64,000 bases of DNA, taken from Polytrichum commune (lineage: Eukaryota > Streptophyta > Polytrichopsida > Polytrichales > Polytrichaceae). The stretch spans positions 58,178,758 to 58,242,757 of the forward strand of contig OX485805.1 in assembly GCA_950295325.1 (NCBI GenBank). The letters run 5' to 3'. The translations under genes and the position numbers were made by a program. The notes under the pieces are model-generated. The model was given only the letters and a program-made list of their open reading frames with translations, ran no database searches and had not been told where the DNA came from. This document shows, piece by piece, positions 43,881-56,247 of the stretch; within the stretch, counting starts at the first letter, position 1; the number at the start of each line of letters is the position of its first letter.

Positions 43881-44547
43881 AATGTTATGGACGTTCATAC
43901 CCAATTAAAGAGAAGTAAAGAGGTTATGGACCATCCTGGAAACCAAGCTCTTCGAATATGATGACCCATGTCAAGGCCGACATTCTTTCAGCTTGGCTAA
44001 CTAATGTCTGTTTCGAGAGCTGGTGTTGTCGAATGTGTGTGTGGTCTCCGCATATCTGTCAAGCAATGGCAGCACTAACTTAGTGGTCAGACAATGTAGG
44101 CCAAATCAGCTCCCACACACGTAGTTTCTTAACTTTCATGATTCGATATAAGCCCTGGGTCCAGCCAGTTTCAATCACTCACTCATCATCACTCCTGCAC
44201 TTCACATCGTCACTTCTTCTGCTCAGCGCGGCGATCATTCCACTTGACCTTACATCAATCTGCAGGTGCGCGCATCACTTAGCGTTGGAGTTTGGAGTTT
44301 GACACTTTGTGTAGACGTAGTTTTAATTTGCTGCTTGAATGGCCATGAAGTGTCAGTTGTTGATCGACGTGGGGTCGAATGAATTAGCAGGTTGAGTCCT
44401 GCTGGTAGATCAGCTAGACTTTTGTGTGGTGGCTCCCTGGCGGCTCTTGTCAGAATATATAGTCGGTAGAGTGATAACGATGATCTTCAAGTCTGAGTTG
44501 CTTGTTAGCATGTCCTGTTAAGGTAAACTAATATATGTGGACACTTC

Positions 44548-45030
44548 TTCCAATTCTTCCAACTCCCTATAGTACGTTTCTAGCCGTTGGATCGTGTCGG
44601 GAATTGCTTCATCCGGTTAACAATTATTGCGAGTTTCAAGTTTCAGAATCGGAGTACAGATGCACAAGTTGTAGGAGTCCCAAAGTGAAGAATTATTCTA
44701 GACTTACTCTTTAGGTGATCACATAGTGATGAATTCCCTAGCTAGCTCATCGAAGAACTCAGTAGAATATAATCTTGGGTTTGATCAGATTCTTGTGACA
44801 AGTGAACCTGCAGGTAGTTTTTGAATGCTTGTTACGAGTTTGTTAGGCTAAGATGTGTCATGGACCTACAGTTGTAGAAAATTCGAACTCCACACAGTAC
44901 ATTTTTAGCTCTTGGATCGGCTAAAGAAATTGTTTTTATCTAGGTAGCAGCTGAGAATCACGCAGATTGTAGTTTGAAGTATAAGAATCAAAGTAGAGAT
45001 GCATGAAGAAGTTATTATTGGTGATGAATT
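44548..45030 (+). repeat. Diverged tandem duplication, about 326-bp offset
   Basis: The region around 44585 (cgttggatcg ... cggagtacagatgcac) is echoed around 44911 (cttggatcgg ... agtagagatgcatg). Such text is common in decayed plant retroelement LTRs, but no element ends are visible. Confidence 0.4.
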
Positions 45031-46056
45031 AAAAGTGAATGATTACATATTAGGCCCTCCCAATCGTGTTCACTGTTGATTCACGTTGTAGAATGGGACG
45101 AAACAAATTCCAAGCACATGTAGTCCAATCTCATCCTGGCGCATGTTGCTTTGCTGTCTGTTCTCATTCTTAACTATGAGCCTTGCCATATACCACTCAA
45201 CTATAGGCGTCCAAATCGTAAGTAGAGTGATCACAAAAGGCTTAGAAGCTATATTAGAAGATAAATACATGAAAGTATCTGGACCCAAGAACAATTTTCT
45301 TCCAGCTTTGTCATGATTTCTGAAGTCACTTTATGAAGATAAATCCTGCAAACTTGTTGATTCTCGAGTGCTGCAGGATTATTCAAGCTGAGAATTGAAG
45401 GAATTTTGCCAGCACCGTGCGAGGAATCAGCTTGACCACAAATAAGAGTTGTTGGAGTTCCTCCTTCCTACGCTTTCATCATGGATCACAACGTAAATTC
45501 TGCTTTAAGAGACTATTCAGAGAATCAATGAATCATTTTTGTGCAATGCTATTATTACATTCAGCTCTTTGGAGCAGAAAAAATGATCCTTTTTGGCTGA
45601 TGTCACACTTGGTTGAGGCTGTGATGACACCTGCTTGACATGATTTTTCTATCTCCCACTTGGCCAGCCTTTAGAAATTTGGCTTTGAAATTACTCTAAT
45701 TATGTGTGGGTTTATGGCAACAGGGGTCGTATGGTCGTCAGAACACATTTTTGAATGACTTAATGGTTCAAGCCAGAGTTGAGTATCCAGCCACTATGGT
45801 AATATTTTGACTCCAGTCAAATTGGTTCTGGAATGCAATTAAAGTTTGAGAATTTCATACATTGGAAAGTTACCTACTCTATGAAAGACATGACACTGGA
45901 AAATATTTAAGATTGAAGATCCTGCTATTAATTGTTTTCAAAACTGTGCACTAGATTTGTAGGCCACAGTTGCTACACTAATTTTGACTAGTGTTGATTG
46001 TAGGTGGGAAAAAAATATGCTTAAGTTCTCACATAGTGATTCTACAACTGCAACAG

Positions 46057-46207
46057 GTGATTACAAATCAGACGGAAGATCTGCTTCCTTGTTTGCAAAC
46101 TGATTATGGAGTTTATCTTGGCACTGTGCAGATTTTCAAGGACTTCAATGCAATTATCAATGACTCGAACCTGAAGGCCTTGACGAACGAATTGAAAAGA
46201 TTTTTAG
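46057..46207 (+). CDS. Internal exon of an unrecognised gene
   Basis: The open segment encoding VITNQTEDLLPCLQTDYG ... NELKRFL is bounded by a good acceptor (caacag before 46057) and a donor (gtacat at 46208). It ends in phase 1 and joins in frame to 47033-47155, which starts in the matching phase and ends at a stop. That agreement is the main support for a real, spliced gene. Upstream exons were not identified, and I do not recognise the protein family. It could be a cellular gene 3' end or a captured fragment. Confidence 0.4.
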
Positions 46208-46478
46208 GTACATATATGTGATTCTAGGCATATTGCATGTCAATCCTCAGAGTCTAAAACATCTTGAAAGTCCTCATGTCATAGATATATATGGACATAT
46301 ATCTACAGATATATCATACCCTGGCTCCTTGAGGCAGGTACTTACCATCCCCTTTCGGGTGGGGTCTATGGATGGTAACCATAACAATTGGGTGGGGGGA
46401 TTTTTGAGTGTTCAGAGTGGTGTGGGGTTTTTTTACTTTTAAAAGTATGTATCATCACTCTGAGTGCAATTCTTTGTT

Positions 46479-46590
46479 TTGTGGGCCCTTAGGATATAAT
46501 AGTGGGATGCTCGAAAAACTATGCAAGGAGACTCATATTTAGATTGAACTTCCAACAACCCACTATTATGCTATCAGGGCATGGGACACA
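46479..46590 (+). repeat. Dispersed repeat, copy 2
   Basis: Partner of 43758-43880; lies in the intron between the two putative exons. Confidence 0.55.
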
Positions 46591-47032
46591 AATTAATGTA
46601 TGTAAGTGGTCGGGGTGGCAGTCATCCTAGGTGCGTGTGGGTTAGTGGGGTGAGGTAGAGAAGTAGCGGTGGCATATATAGGGACATTATTAGGTAAGAA
46701 GTTGTTACCAGTAGCACAAGAAAGCAGTCATATTTAATATACTAGGTTGTCAAATTTTGTGATGATGTGCAAACAAGATATGTAAATTTTTATCCAGTGA
46801 CTAAGACATGGATACCCAAACCCAACACACACTAATCTAAATTCAATACTATGTGCCACTATCATACACTTGAAACTTCCAAATGTGTAATTGGGCTACA
46901 TGATGGTGGTTTAAGATTCAACAACGGTTTTGGTTATTCCTACCTTACTTCAATGCAAAGCAATTTATCCCAAAAACCTTTTTAGACTTATTTTATGCTT
47001 TCGTAAAATTTTGCATGTCATGGCATGTGCAG

Positions 47033-47155
47033 ATTTGGAATGTGAAAAAAAGTCTGGGAATACCATCACTATTTCAGGCTATGATCAAGGAGTGCTCGAT
47101 AGCCCGCAACTTCTCAGCATAATTAAGAAGTATGATAGAAATGCAAGTTCAACTT
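47033..47155 (+). CDS. Last exon of an unrecognised gene
   Basis: Acceptor catgtgcag before 47033; encodes LECEKKSGNTITISGYDQ ... IIKKYDRNASST and stops at TAA 47153-47155. Splicing from 46207 gives an uninterrupted join (phase 1). Function unknown. Confidence 0.4.
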
Positions 47156-47619
47156 AATTGCTTTTGTATTGGCATGTTTCGGTTCTCTAGATGTGTACAA
47201 AGATGAAAGAACTCACTTGTAATGGCTTGTAGGCCATTTGTTGGGGTGGTAATCAATTCTTAAGATTATTTTATCATTCTTGTTACAATGATTAGCTAGG
47301 TCATGGATTCTACAATTAGATTATATATATTAGAGAGCAAGATTCTTTTGTACATAGATTGAATTTTCTTAGGAATTAGGTAATTTGTTGACGATTTGAT
47401 AGTTAAGCTTCAATGGATTATTATTAATTGGAAAGTATATCTAGGTAGGACTTTCTTTGTGTCTCTCAAACTTCAATAAATTCATTTTGATCGGAAAGTA
47501 TATTCATTCCTTTATTCTTCTCAAAATGCAACGTTTACCCGGCTACTCGTACTTTCAGATTCATGTGTATTGTGCCCCAAGATTACTTCTAGACTTCTAC
47601 CCCAAGCACATGCACTTGG

Positions 47620-47900
47620 AGTTGGGATCCAAGTTCCTAGTGATCAATAGGAAGTTGGCTTCACCCCGGCCAAGCAATTCATTTGGAGTTGGGATCCGAG
47701 TTCCTTGTGAAGTTGGCTTCCTACCTAAAGTGCAAACTTTACCCAAACATAAATTTTTTCATTGAACACCCTAACTTCACTGTGTGTTAGTTAAGTGAGG
47801 GTGTTCAAGTGAAATCATGTCGATCACCAAGAACTTGGCCTCTCACCATAAGTGAAGTTAGTGCAAGCAATTAGGGTGGGAGAGTTCAATGTTTGGATAA
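47620..47900. repeat. Foldback region
   Basis: gatccaagttcctagtgatc (47627-47646) is complemented by gatcaccaagaacttgg (47821-47837), and further arms surround tgaacaccctaacttcac near 47764. A direct duplication of ggagttgggatcc (47620, 47683) lies in the left arm. This resembles a foldback/MITE relic; flanking duplications were not found. Confidence 0.45.
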
Positions 47901-48560
47901 AATTTGCATTTGGGGTGAGGGCCAAATTCATGTTGGTCTACATGTACTTCAACCTCCTTTCTCAAGGCTGGAAGGCAAGGTTCTTGTTGATTTTTCTATC
48001 ATTTTCAAGAATGGAAGTTCATGTCAATCTATAGGAAGCCCATGTGAATATTTAAGCGTTGTCATGTGTGATTTCACATTAGATGGACACAATGTGTTGT
48101 TGTTTTGGGGTTAGTTTTTTATATTCATTATAAGTCATGGGTGGTGGTCATAGTGTGTTTGAAGTAGCTGGTTGAAGTTGAAGATTTCGAGAAAATTATC
48201 TATATCATTTTAAACAAATCTATGGAACGTAATTCAAATAACTAAAGTGAGATTGAGAGATCACCACATATAACTTGCTAGATTTAGAAACAAAGTGCCA
48301 AAGTCACATTGTCCAATGAAAACTATAGTAAACAATCTGTTGAATGGGGTGAAATCTAGATTTGGTATGAGAAATTTTGTATGATAGAATTCACATCATC
48401 GTGCAAAGTGCTCGTAATCATACATAATGTTTGGCATTGGTTTAGCTCAAGAATTCTAACATCCAATTAGCATTGCGAATCACAAAGATTGTCATTTCAT
48501 CTTAAAAAAATTGGGGTTAAGACACAACACTTACAAGGTATGAGAGGGGAGTGCTATCTT
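47901..48560. other. Unassigned AT-rich sequence
   Basis: Short frames only; nothing recognisable in either strand. Confidence 0.4.
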
Positions 48561-48561
48561 G

Positions 48562-48608
48562 TGAGCGGTGAGCAGTGAGCGGTGAGCGATGAGCAGTGAG
48601 CGATGAGT
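48562..48608 (+). repeat. 7-bp microsatellite
   Basis: Six to seven units of GTGAGCR (gtgagcg, gtgagca, atgagcg variants) next to the right inverted-repeat arm. Confidence 0.85.
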
Positions 48609-48655
48609 GGTAATAACACTATATTCGTTAATCGGAGACTTTGGAAAGTCTCAAA
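48609..48655 (-). repeat. Inverted-repeat arm, right
   Basis: Reverse complement carries GAGACTTT...AAGTCTC then attaacgaatatagtgttatta, matching 43257-43302 in inverted orientation. Confidence 0.65.
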
Positions 48656-49010
48656 ATAAAATATGCGCATAGTTTGGGATGCCAATATTGTGAGCATACG
48701 GAACATTGGGAACATAAGGAACATGATGGTTTACAAAATCGCACGTGAAGAATATTCAACTTACTACTAATAGTAAGGTCTTGAATTATAATGAAAACAT
48801 GAATTACATGTGGAAAATAACAAGTGAATATAAAAAAAATGGTTTTATGTCATTATAAAGTTTAGGGTGTGCATCCCATACATAAGGTCTTATGGAATTG
48901 GATGGCACATCCCAAACGTATATCACAATTGAATTTAACAACTCTACTAAGTCTATTAAAAACAAAGTCTACTAAGTGCCCATGCTTTTCCCCATTCATT
49001 CCCACCTATG
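48656..49010. other. 3' flank of the second transposase-like copy
   Basis: AT-rich, no gene recognised; lies between the 48609-48655 inverted-repeat arm and the stop codon at 49011. Confidence 0.4.
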
Positions 49011-50866
49011 TTAAGTTTCTCCATCTCCATCTTCCGCTTCATATCCATTCTCTGCGTCATTTTTCGCAACTGCAATACGTGCCAAGTTGTCTTTGGCAAA
49101 ATCTATATGTTTTTGGGGGATGGTCATTGTTTCTGTGTTGGAACCTTTGCGCGGCTTCCAAGCACAAAGTATAGTATCCGTGTTTATCCAAACCGGTGTG
49201 TACGCTGAGTCCACTGTCCACTTAAAATTCTTTTTGGTGTCCCAACCTAAATAAGTGCGGAGCACGTTCTGGTCTTTAGTGCTTGGACGACAATATTCCA
49301 CCTCAATTTGACGAAAGTTGGGGCTAGTTCGAACAAAATTGGGTGAAGACAATGCTTTCACCAACCAAATTGGCTTGGGATGCTCCTCATCCCCTGCTCG
49401 TACGAGGACCATATAACCTTCGTGGCAATCAACACCTACACGAAACGATGGGGCCGGACAATTGCGCGCAGGGCCAACGTAATGCTCGTCCATTGCGAAC
49501 TCTTCACGGATGTCTCCATTGCTGAAAAACATTGTTTCAGACTCGACAACCGACAAACGACTATGTGGCCAAAATCCTTGTGTCAAAGTCGTACGGGTGT
49601 CGCCACCAAGTGTCATCAAGGCTGAGCGAATGCGATCCCAATACGCGATCAACGGTTCATGGGTATCTCTAACACGTCTGGTGATGTCCTCCTCGCACAA
49701 CTCTTTCCAATATTCAATGAATCCAGATATGCCTTTGATGATTTCTGGCCCATTCCTCATGGGGTCGGGTTTGCAAGGCATTGGTTCGCCATCCGGGAGC
49801 AAGCATTTCCCATCCTTGTCTTGACGCCATACGAGTATACCATCATCCGGGCCCCAATTAGCAGATGTACACAAAAGCTTGAACTGCATGGCCAGGACAC
49901 CATCATCCCTCATATAAAATCGGAATTGTTGTGCTTTAATATGTCCCACCAAACGGTCCCCTCCCTTCAACATGTATGGCTTGATGAAGGCCTTGAAATT
50001 TGGTACTTCTTCAATCATGTGCGGGATCACCGGCATATGGTCTAAATCCATATATGATTTCATAAGAAGTGGTATGGTCGGAAAATCTTCCTCATGCAAC
50101 TTCATGCTCCAACGCCCGAATGACGCATCAATGTCGTCGTGTGTGTGTCCCACCATCAAGAAAAACACAAACACCTCTTTGAAGATTCCTTTCACCACGA
50201 GCAATGATCAAAAACAAAATACGTATCGACATTTGTTGTCTTTCGCACAATTATCAAGTTGAACGTGGAGAGTTGGAGGCAATGGTTTAGCAAAAATGGG
50301 TTCTGCGGGTGGTTCTGGCAATGACGACATACAAACCTCCTTCCCCGCAAGCACTGCCTCATAAAGGGGTGTCGTTCCACAACCATCAAAAAGTGCACGC
50401 GAAAAATGTACCGGCGGCTCCTCAAGATCGTGCAAGAGTTTTGCAAATGAACCCACCGTGTGGTTTGCATCGCCAGGGTAAAAATCCAAACCATAATGGG
50501 CATACTTAACGTCCACATGGCCATGGGCAATCATACCTAGAAAAAACAAACGATGCGTGAACAAAAAAAATGAAATAACCACTAAACTGATGTATGATGT
50601 TGGACATTTGCCAAACACACCAAAGAAAAATGGAGAGACTTTAAACACATCGTTGTGATTTCTTACAAACTTGTGACAGCTACGGGCAACCTGAAGAGAC
50701 CATCCGTGGCCTTTATTTTGCGTGCATAACAAGGGCATGCGGTCTTGGCGTGGTCCATTTTATCATGGATGACTGTGAGAACCTCTGTCGGCCTCATTAT
50801 AGATAGTGCACGGTTCTTTGTGGTACTTTTGGGCCACCCCCTTTCGAAGGAGCCTAAAAGTATCAC
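49011..50866 (-). pseudogene. Second transposase-like copy (DUF7869-like), 5'-truncated
   Basis: Clear paralogue of 39697-42765. Homology starts near 50845 (NRALSIMRPTEV ... HDKMDHAKTACPCY), is cut by an intron at the same position as in copy 1 (about 50535-50673), then runs from MIAHGHVDVKYAHYG (50532) to the stop at 49011. Only one in-frame stop occurs, TGA near 50205, where copy 1 has TYWSLLV; the tryptophan codon became TGA. It keeps LDNCAKDNK, GHTHDDIDASFGRWSMKL and the whole C-terminal region, which ends in an acidic tail (NGYEAEDGDGET). The N-terminal ~430 residues are absent upstream. The two copies differ enough to be separate insertions. Confidence 0.75.
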
Positions 50867-52149
50867 ACAAGCCCTTCGGTGAAGGTGGCCTGCATTTGCA
50901 GGCGCCCAAGCCGAACCCGGATGATAGGTGTATAACGTGAGTAGTTAGATTTTTAAGGGAGATTAAATATGCGTCGTAGTACCTCCGGAGATTAGGCCTT
51001 CGTTTTTTACTAGTGTGGCTTTAAACTCCACTAACCAATTTCATATCTAGTTCTAACCTTAACCTACAACCTATTCTACGCGCAGACGCACCAGCCTTGA
51101 AACCAAGGCAATCCTAATTTGTGAATTGGGATGGTTCTGATACACCCAACCGGGTGTGACTCATACCACCCTAACTCAACGAACGGAATAACGACAATTT
51201 GATGGACCATTCAATTCTTCCTATTTCTTTATTTAGTTCTATTTAGTTTTCTAAGCGGGGGAACTTGGCCTAAGTCCCACCCTTCACACAAATTCCTTCT
51301 TAATTACTTACTTTTGTTTGCACGTCCTAACTTACTACATTAACATATTAGGCATCACCCCTTACCTCGGGTCTCTTGCCAACAAGGGTTTACGATTTAT
51401 TTGGTATGTTTTGATTGTTAAATGTGTTTACACTGGATAGACCACGAAATGCAACTCAATGGGACCAGGGTGACGGGCGACCTGTAGGTTCAACCTGTTG
51501 CGCAATCTTCATAAATTGGGGCCATTACTCCCAATCTATGGGGCCAACAACATAATAGTGGATTCGCGGGTCATTAACCCCACCTTTCCACCAACAACAT
51601 TCAGAGTGGTCGTGTCGGTGATTAATCCGACTTACCACACACGAAACTTGCTAATAAATGAAGCTACTACCACAAAACATACCAAGGGCCCCGAAAACAA
51701 TGGAATTGGGTACTCCCTTGGCGGTCAAGTGGTCAAGCCACTTGACCTTACGAGATAGGTGAGTGGGTTTAGAGATGCGTACCTTAGCCGTGCTCCCTCC
51801 AATCCTAAATGGAAGGCTTAAGGTTAGTTAATTTACCTCAATTTTCCTCGGTTGATTTGGGCTTGATGTAGGCCGAGCCGCTACCTCCTTCCTTGCTCCA
51901 CTTTCCGAGCGTCGACCTTGCCTCCTTCTTTGTAACTAGTTTGGTAGTAAGCGTACCTTAGTTAACAATTAAAATATAAAGTGTTATTCTGCCCTGTAAT
52001 TTAATCCTAAGCATAATATTTATACTTAGTGCACCAAATTATCTTTCCAATGATCTAAAAATCACTCTAATCGGATAAGAAATGCAAAAGTTATGAGGGT
52101 TGGAAGTGTGAGGTCGATTCAACCGACCCTTCCAACCCACCTATCTACC
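50867..52149. other. Unassigned, possible old LTR sequence
   Basis: No coding domain. The text around 51160-51740 reads like retroelement leader or LTR sequence, but no partner repeat was found in the window. Confidence 0.35.
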
Positions 52150-52830
52150 TTCTAACTTCAAAAATTCATAGCACATTCCTTACTACTTGGATCTAGGCTT
52201 TCCTTATACCATTGGAAAGCTATGAACAAGCTCTAACTAGAAAAATTATGACATCAGCAGGTTAAGCTAATAGAAATTCAGCGGACTCCTTGTAACACAG
52301 CAGTCAATCAAGAAGGCTTTAAACTATGTATCTCGCCTTCAACAATTCATATCTAATTCAAATCTTAGTCAAATCAAACGTTCTATATGACCCTGGAGAG
52401 ATATTAAAAATATGTATTTGATAAAAATATGTGATTAGAAAGGTAAGCCGAAGTGAACCCAGCAGGTCCTCTGTAATGCAGCAGTCAACCAAAAGTTCTC
52501 AAACTATGTGTCCCATCTTGCACAATTCATATCTAATTCAAATCATGCTCAAATCAAATGCTCTAAGCCATTTTGGAAAGCTACACAAAAGTTCTACTTG
52601 GGAAAAATATAATTTCTTGGAATTAAAATTCCTATTGGGCTCGCAGGTCTGATCCAGCAGCCGCTACCCACAAGACCACCCAGTTTTTCTACTCCATCTT
52701 TGAAAATCCATAACTAATTGTCATCTCAACCAAATCACAAATGGGAAACGGCTATGGATAGCTATATGAAATCTCTCTAAGAGAAAAATGATAAGTATCT
52801 TGTTCTAGCTTTTGAACTAAGCCTTCAGGG
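52150..52830 (+). repeat. About four 175-180 bp imperfect repeats
   Basis: Each unit carries aattcatatctaattcaaat, then tcaaatcaaa, a ggaaagcta word, a cagcaggt or cagcagtc word and a caaactatgt-like junction. Units start near 52150, 52320, 52500 and 52680. Non-coding; similar internal tandems occur in LTRs of large plant Ty3 elements, but that is an analogy. Confidence 0.65.
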
Positions 52831-53650
52831 CATTGGCAGATGAGGTCTATAATGCCTCTACTCAAAACTCTACCATCCAACCTACCTCTACAAAAGAAGG
52901 AATAATTTTGTTGGTGTGTTAATAAACACACAACCTAACTAGGAGAGAGAGAGTAGAGGAGGTTCTCAAGCCTTTCTTCTAGACCATTGAGAATACATGC
53001 TAAAGGATTTTTTCCTAACTACATTGAAGCAGGGCTTCGCCCAAAAGCTAGAGAAAAAGAGAGAGCTACAAGGTGGAAGGAGGGGTTTTTAAACCCTCTC
53101 ACAAAAGGGTTGGACCCCTCCTCCACCGGATCCATTTTTCAAACCCTTTCCCGAAATTTTGGCTCGGGGGTTTTCCCGGTTGAGGTTGCCACCCTCTCGC
53201 CGAGGTGGCTCCGACAAAAAACCTTTAGAAATCTTTCTAATTTTTCCGCCATCGAGTTGGCAAGGGGGCAAGTGGGCAAGTATCCCCCTTGCTCTCTTTC
53301 TTTTTTTTCTTCAAAATTCTTCACGCCGATTTTATCTTCTTACGTAAAACACCTCCAATAGTCTTGTGTGCCTCACACTAACTAATAAACTAACACTTGC
53401 TTAGCTAGCATCTACTAACATTTGCTTAATAACTAGCATCTACTAATATTTGCTTAGCTAGTTGTTTTTACTAGCTAGCACATTTTTTCTACTTTGCTAT
53501 CTTCTAGCACTACTTAGTTTCATTTTGACCTTCCTTCTTCTAGGCTAAATGCTAAATGAACTAATTTTTCCTAAATTCCCTATCAATTCTAACTTTTAAT
53601 GCTAACATTCTAACTAAAAGTGATCCCGCAGAGTGGTGGACCACTCAAAG
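52831..53650. other. Unassigned, purine/pyrimidine-biased
   Basis: Includes an agagagagag tract near 52944 and a tagcta-rich direct repeat near 53400-53470 (catctactaa type, three copies). No gene recognised. Confidence 0.4.
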
Positions 53651-53653
53651 GGT

Positions 53654-54378
53654 TCACATCATCCGCTGCACTTCAAAATCGCCTTCATCATTCGCATGCT
53701 CATATACGTCGCTGCCTTCCTCGGGTTCGGCATCCACAGCGCTTGGAGGGACCTCATCAGTATTTAGTACTGTACTTTCGTGCCCACTAAGACCAGACTG
53801 CATATGCACGTGCCAAGATATATAGTCCCACAGAAGCGGTGAGGTTAGTACCGACTTCTACCATAAGCTAGACCTATTAACAACTACTCTGTCGCAAACG
53901 ACCACACAAGTTGGAGGACATGTATTCGTAGACTGTTATAATTCAGTTGGTCGGGGTAAATGAGAAGTAGCACATATTCAGTGGAAGTTATGCTATCCTG
54001 CAATGGTCAAGGCAATATGGTTTCAATGGCTTTCGCTGCTTGTACTCCCACATATCTACATCTATGACTACCCGTAGTCACAACATTAACATATGTGACT
54101 ATGGCTAGTCAACATAGCACATTATGGGTAGTCAACAACGCACATTATTTCAGTCAAGTTTTAGAAATACCAACAAATACCAGTATTGATGTTTGGAACT
54201 GTGGGTCGCGTTTGTAATGCCTCAAATGCTTGCGAATGGTTTCTCTTGATAGAACCGTCCCACCCATGCACTTTTTACAGGGACAGGGATATGATGAGAG
54301 GTGCAGTCCATTTGCCTCCTTCTCCTCTAGGTCCCAGAGTTGTAGGTGCAAGAGTTCATCTCTTGAATTCTTGTCCAT
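53654..54378 (-). pseudogene. CACTA-type transposase remnant
   Basis: The minus-strand frame 54378-54154 begins MDKNSRDELLHLQLW and holds YPCPCKKCMGGTVLSRETIR followed by KHLRHY. This CPCxxC...IRKHL pattern matches the zinc-binding N-terminal domain found with plant En/Spm (CACTA) transposases. About 350 bp further along, the open frame 53800-53654 ends with an acidic tail (AEPEEGSDVYEHANDEGDFE), like many plant transposase C-termini. The catalytic middle is missing, so this is an internally deleted relic or two fragments. Confidence 0.5.
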
Positions 54379-54379
54379 C

Positions 54380-55792
54380 TGTCACACTCCAATTCAGTCG
54401 TCTCTCTCTCTCTGCTGAGCCTTAGAACCACATGATCATGTTGTAGAGGATCAAAATCTCAATTCAATCACACCCATCCATTATAGATCGGTCTAAAGGA
54501 AGAACTCAAGGAGTGGGTATGTATATTCATTAGACATTCTATTATAAATGAGATCGCACACCGATGAACAACAGTTGGTGTTGATTTAGAGATATCTGGG
54601 TCTGTGGAATGCCACCATAAGTGTGTCATTTTCGATGATCTCAAAATCACAAATCTCAATGTTCTAACTTATAGATGCTTATGTCCATGCCCTGCTAGGG
54701 ACTGTAACATTAAATTACTCATCCATATGGTGCAACAAAGGGCGTCATCGTGAGGCTGCTATCTATTTCCTCAATTATACTCCCCCACCAGTTCTGGCTT
54801 AACCAGTGGAGATGAATTTGCAGCTCACCTCACTAGTAGATCTGGGGAGTGCCAATCCTGATATTTCTTCAATTCTTCAGCACCTGCTCAAAATACCATG
54901 AGTTCAGTGGGAGGCCAGTTTTCATACCATCATTCATTAGCTCCAGCCCTCAATAGTTGGGTCAACTTGGAAGTCACGCCCCAAACAGTAAACCCAACAG
55001 ATCATGGTGCAGGAATTGGCCTCGAAACCCCGCCTAAGATCTTTGTCACCGAGCCATGGTCCACAAAGGGAATATTACTTTTACGCGAAAAGTAGAACCC
55101 AGCTGCAGTATGTCACCGATGGATGGATGGATGCAGTGGCCGCCACAAGCAAATTGTTTGTTTCATCATGTATATGCCGAAATGTGTACAGGTTGCAGTA
55201 TTTTTTGCTGAGTGCTACATATAGGACGAGCATCTTTCGAATGCTTGTGGGGGTAGCAGATGGTGGACCACGAGATTGATCACTCCCAGAACCTGGGCTT
55301 GCAGATTGGCTTGCTGCCTGTCTTATGCATGCCACAGCTTTAGCATCTTCATTGCATCCTGCTCCTGGGTACAGACAATCGAGTCTCAAATATTGATGCA
55401 TACCTTAAGTGATTGAATTAATGGCAGTCACATTTAGTAGTATTTTCTACGTTCGAACCTATTAGAAGCCCAAAACCAAATCAAGAATATTGTGCTTGTG
55501 GTTGTCATCAACGCACCTTATCCCTCCTAATCCCTTGGAAATAGAACCATCTTTAAGGAAACTATATATACCATCAACCACCGGAACAATGGCTGTGTGC
55601 AACCGGCCCTTGTGGTCTCAAGTATACTAGCTTTCACATATATGTGGCCTTGCCAGAATGTATAAACATTGAGTGACAATTATGAAAATGAAAGTTGAGT
55701 TACCAGACGGTTAAGGAAGCCGATGAGTTCTGGCAGGTGCAGACAGAGGCCGCTTGGAGCTTTCAACAATATCTCACTACACACCAGTAGAG
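54380..55792. other. Region with possible minus-strand exons
   Basis: Minus-strand open segments (55620-55462 with RLHTAIVPVVDGIYSFLKDG; 55401-55081 with LYPGAGCNEDAKAVACIRQA) look exon-like in composition and share orientation with the fragments on both sides. Splice phases were not verified and no family is recognised, so these are not called as genes. Confidence 0.25.
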
Positions 55793-56102
55793 AACCTGTG
55801 CAAGGGCAACAACCTACCGAAGTCCTTATCAATCTGCCAATGACAAATTATTAAGAATTTGCATAAGCACTTGCTACAGATAAATAAAAAATCGGGAAGA
55901 TAGATAGATTGACTTCACAGTTTTAAATTACCGTGTTGTTTCTTATCTTTCAACTGATGAACTTGACTAACCTAATTACACATCCCTATTTCTAACAATG
56001 AAGGGATTTTTCAACTTATTCTGGATTGCAAGCAAATCTCTGAATTCCACTAGTGAACCTGTGCAAGAGCAACAAGCTACCGAAGTCCTTATAATCAATA
56101 TG
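55793..56102 (+). repeat. 46-bp direct repeat pair
   Basis: gaacctgtgcaag-gcaacaa-ctaccgaagtccttat occurs at about 55793-55838 and 56055-56102 with a few differences; a local duplication spaced about 262 bp. Confidence 0.75.
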
Positions 56103-56247
56103 CTAAATATTGACAATTCTGAACCATGTAGCAGTTTGGGCAAGTGCAAAGAACTGCTGTCAAACTACCAGTGGGTTCACTACATTCTCTCGCCTCTCCA
56201 TACTGCCGTGTGATGACTTCAGAGATCCGTTCATCATCCTCCACTTG

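Noticed and set aside
45417-45638. 73-codon plus-strand frame
   Set aside because: No motif, no splice-site agreement with the exons at 46057 and 47033.
52987-53361. 124-codon frame with opposite-strand companions
   Set aside because: Three overlapping frames on both strands, biased composition, no conserved motif or splice support.
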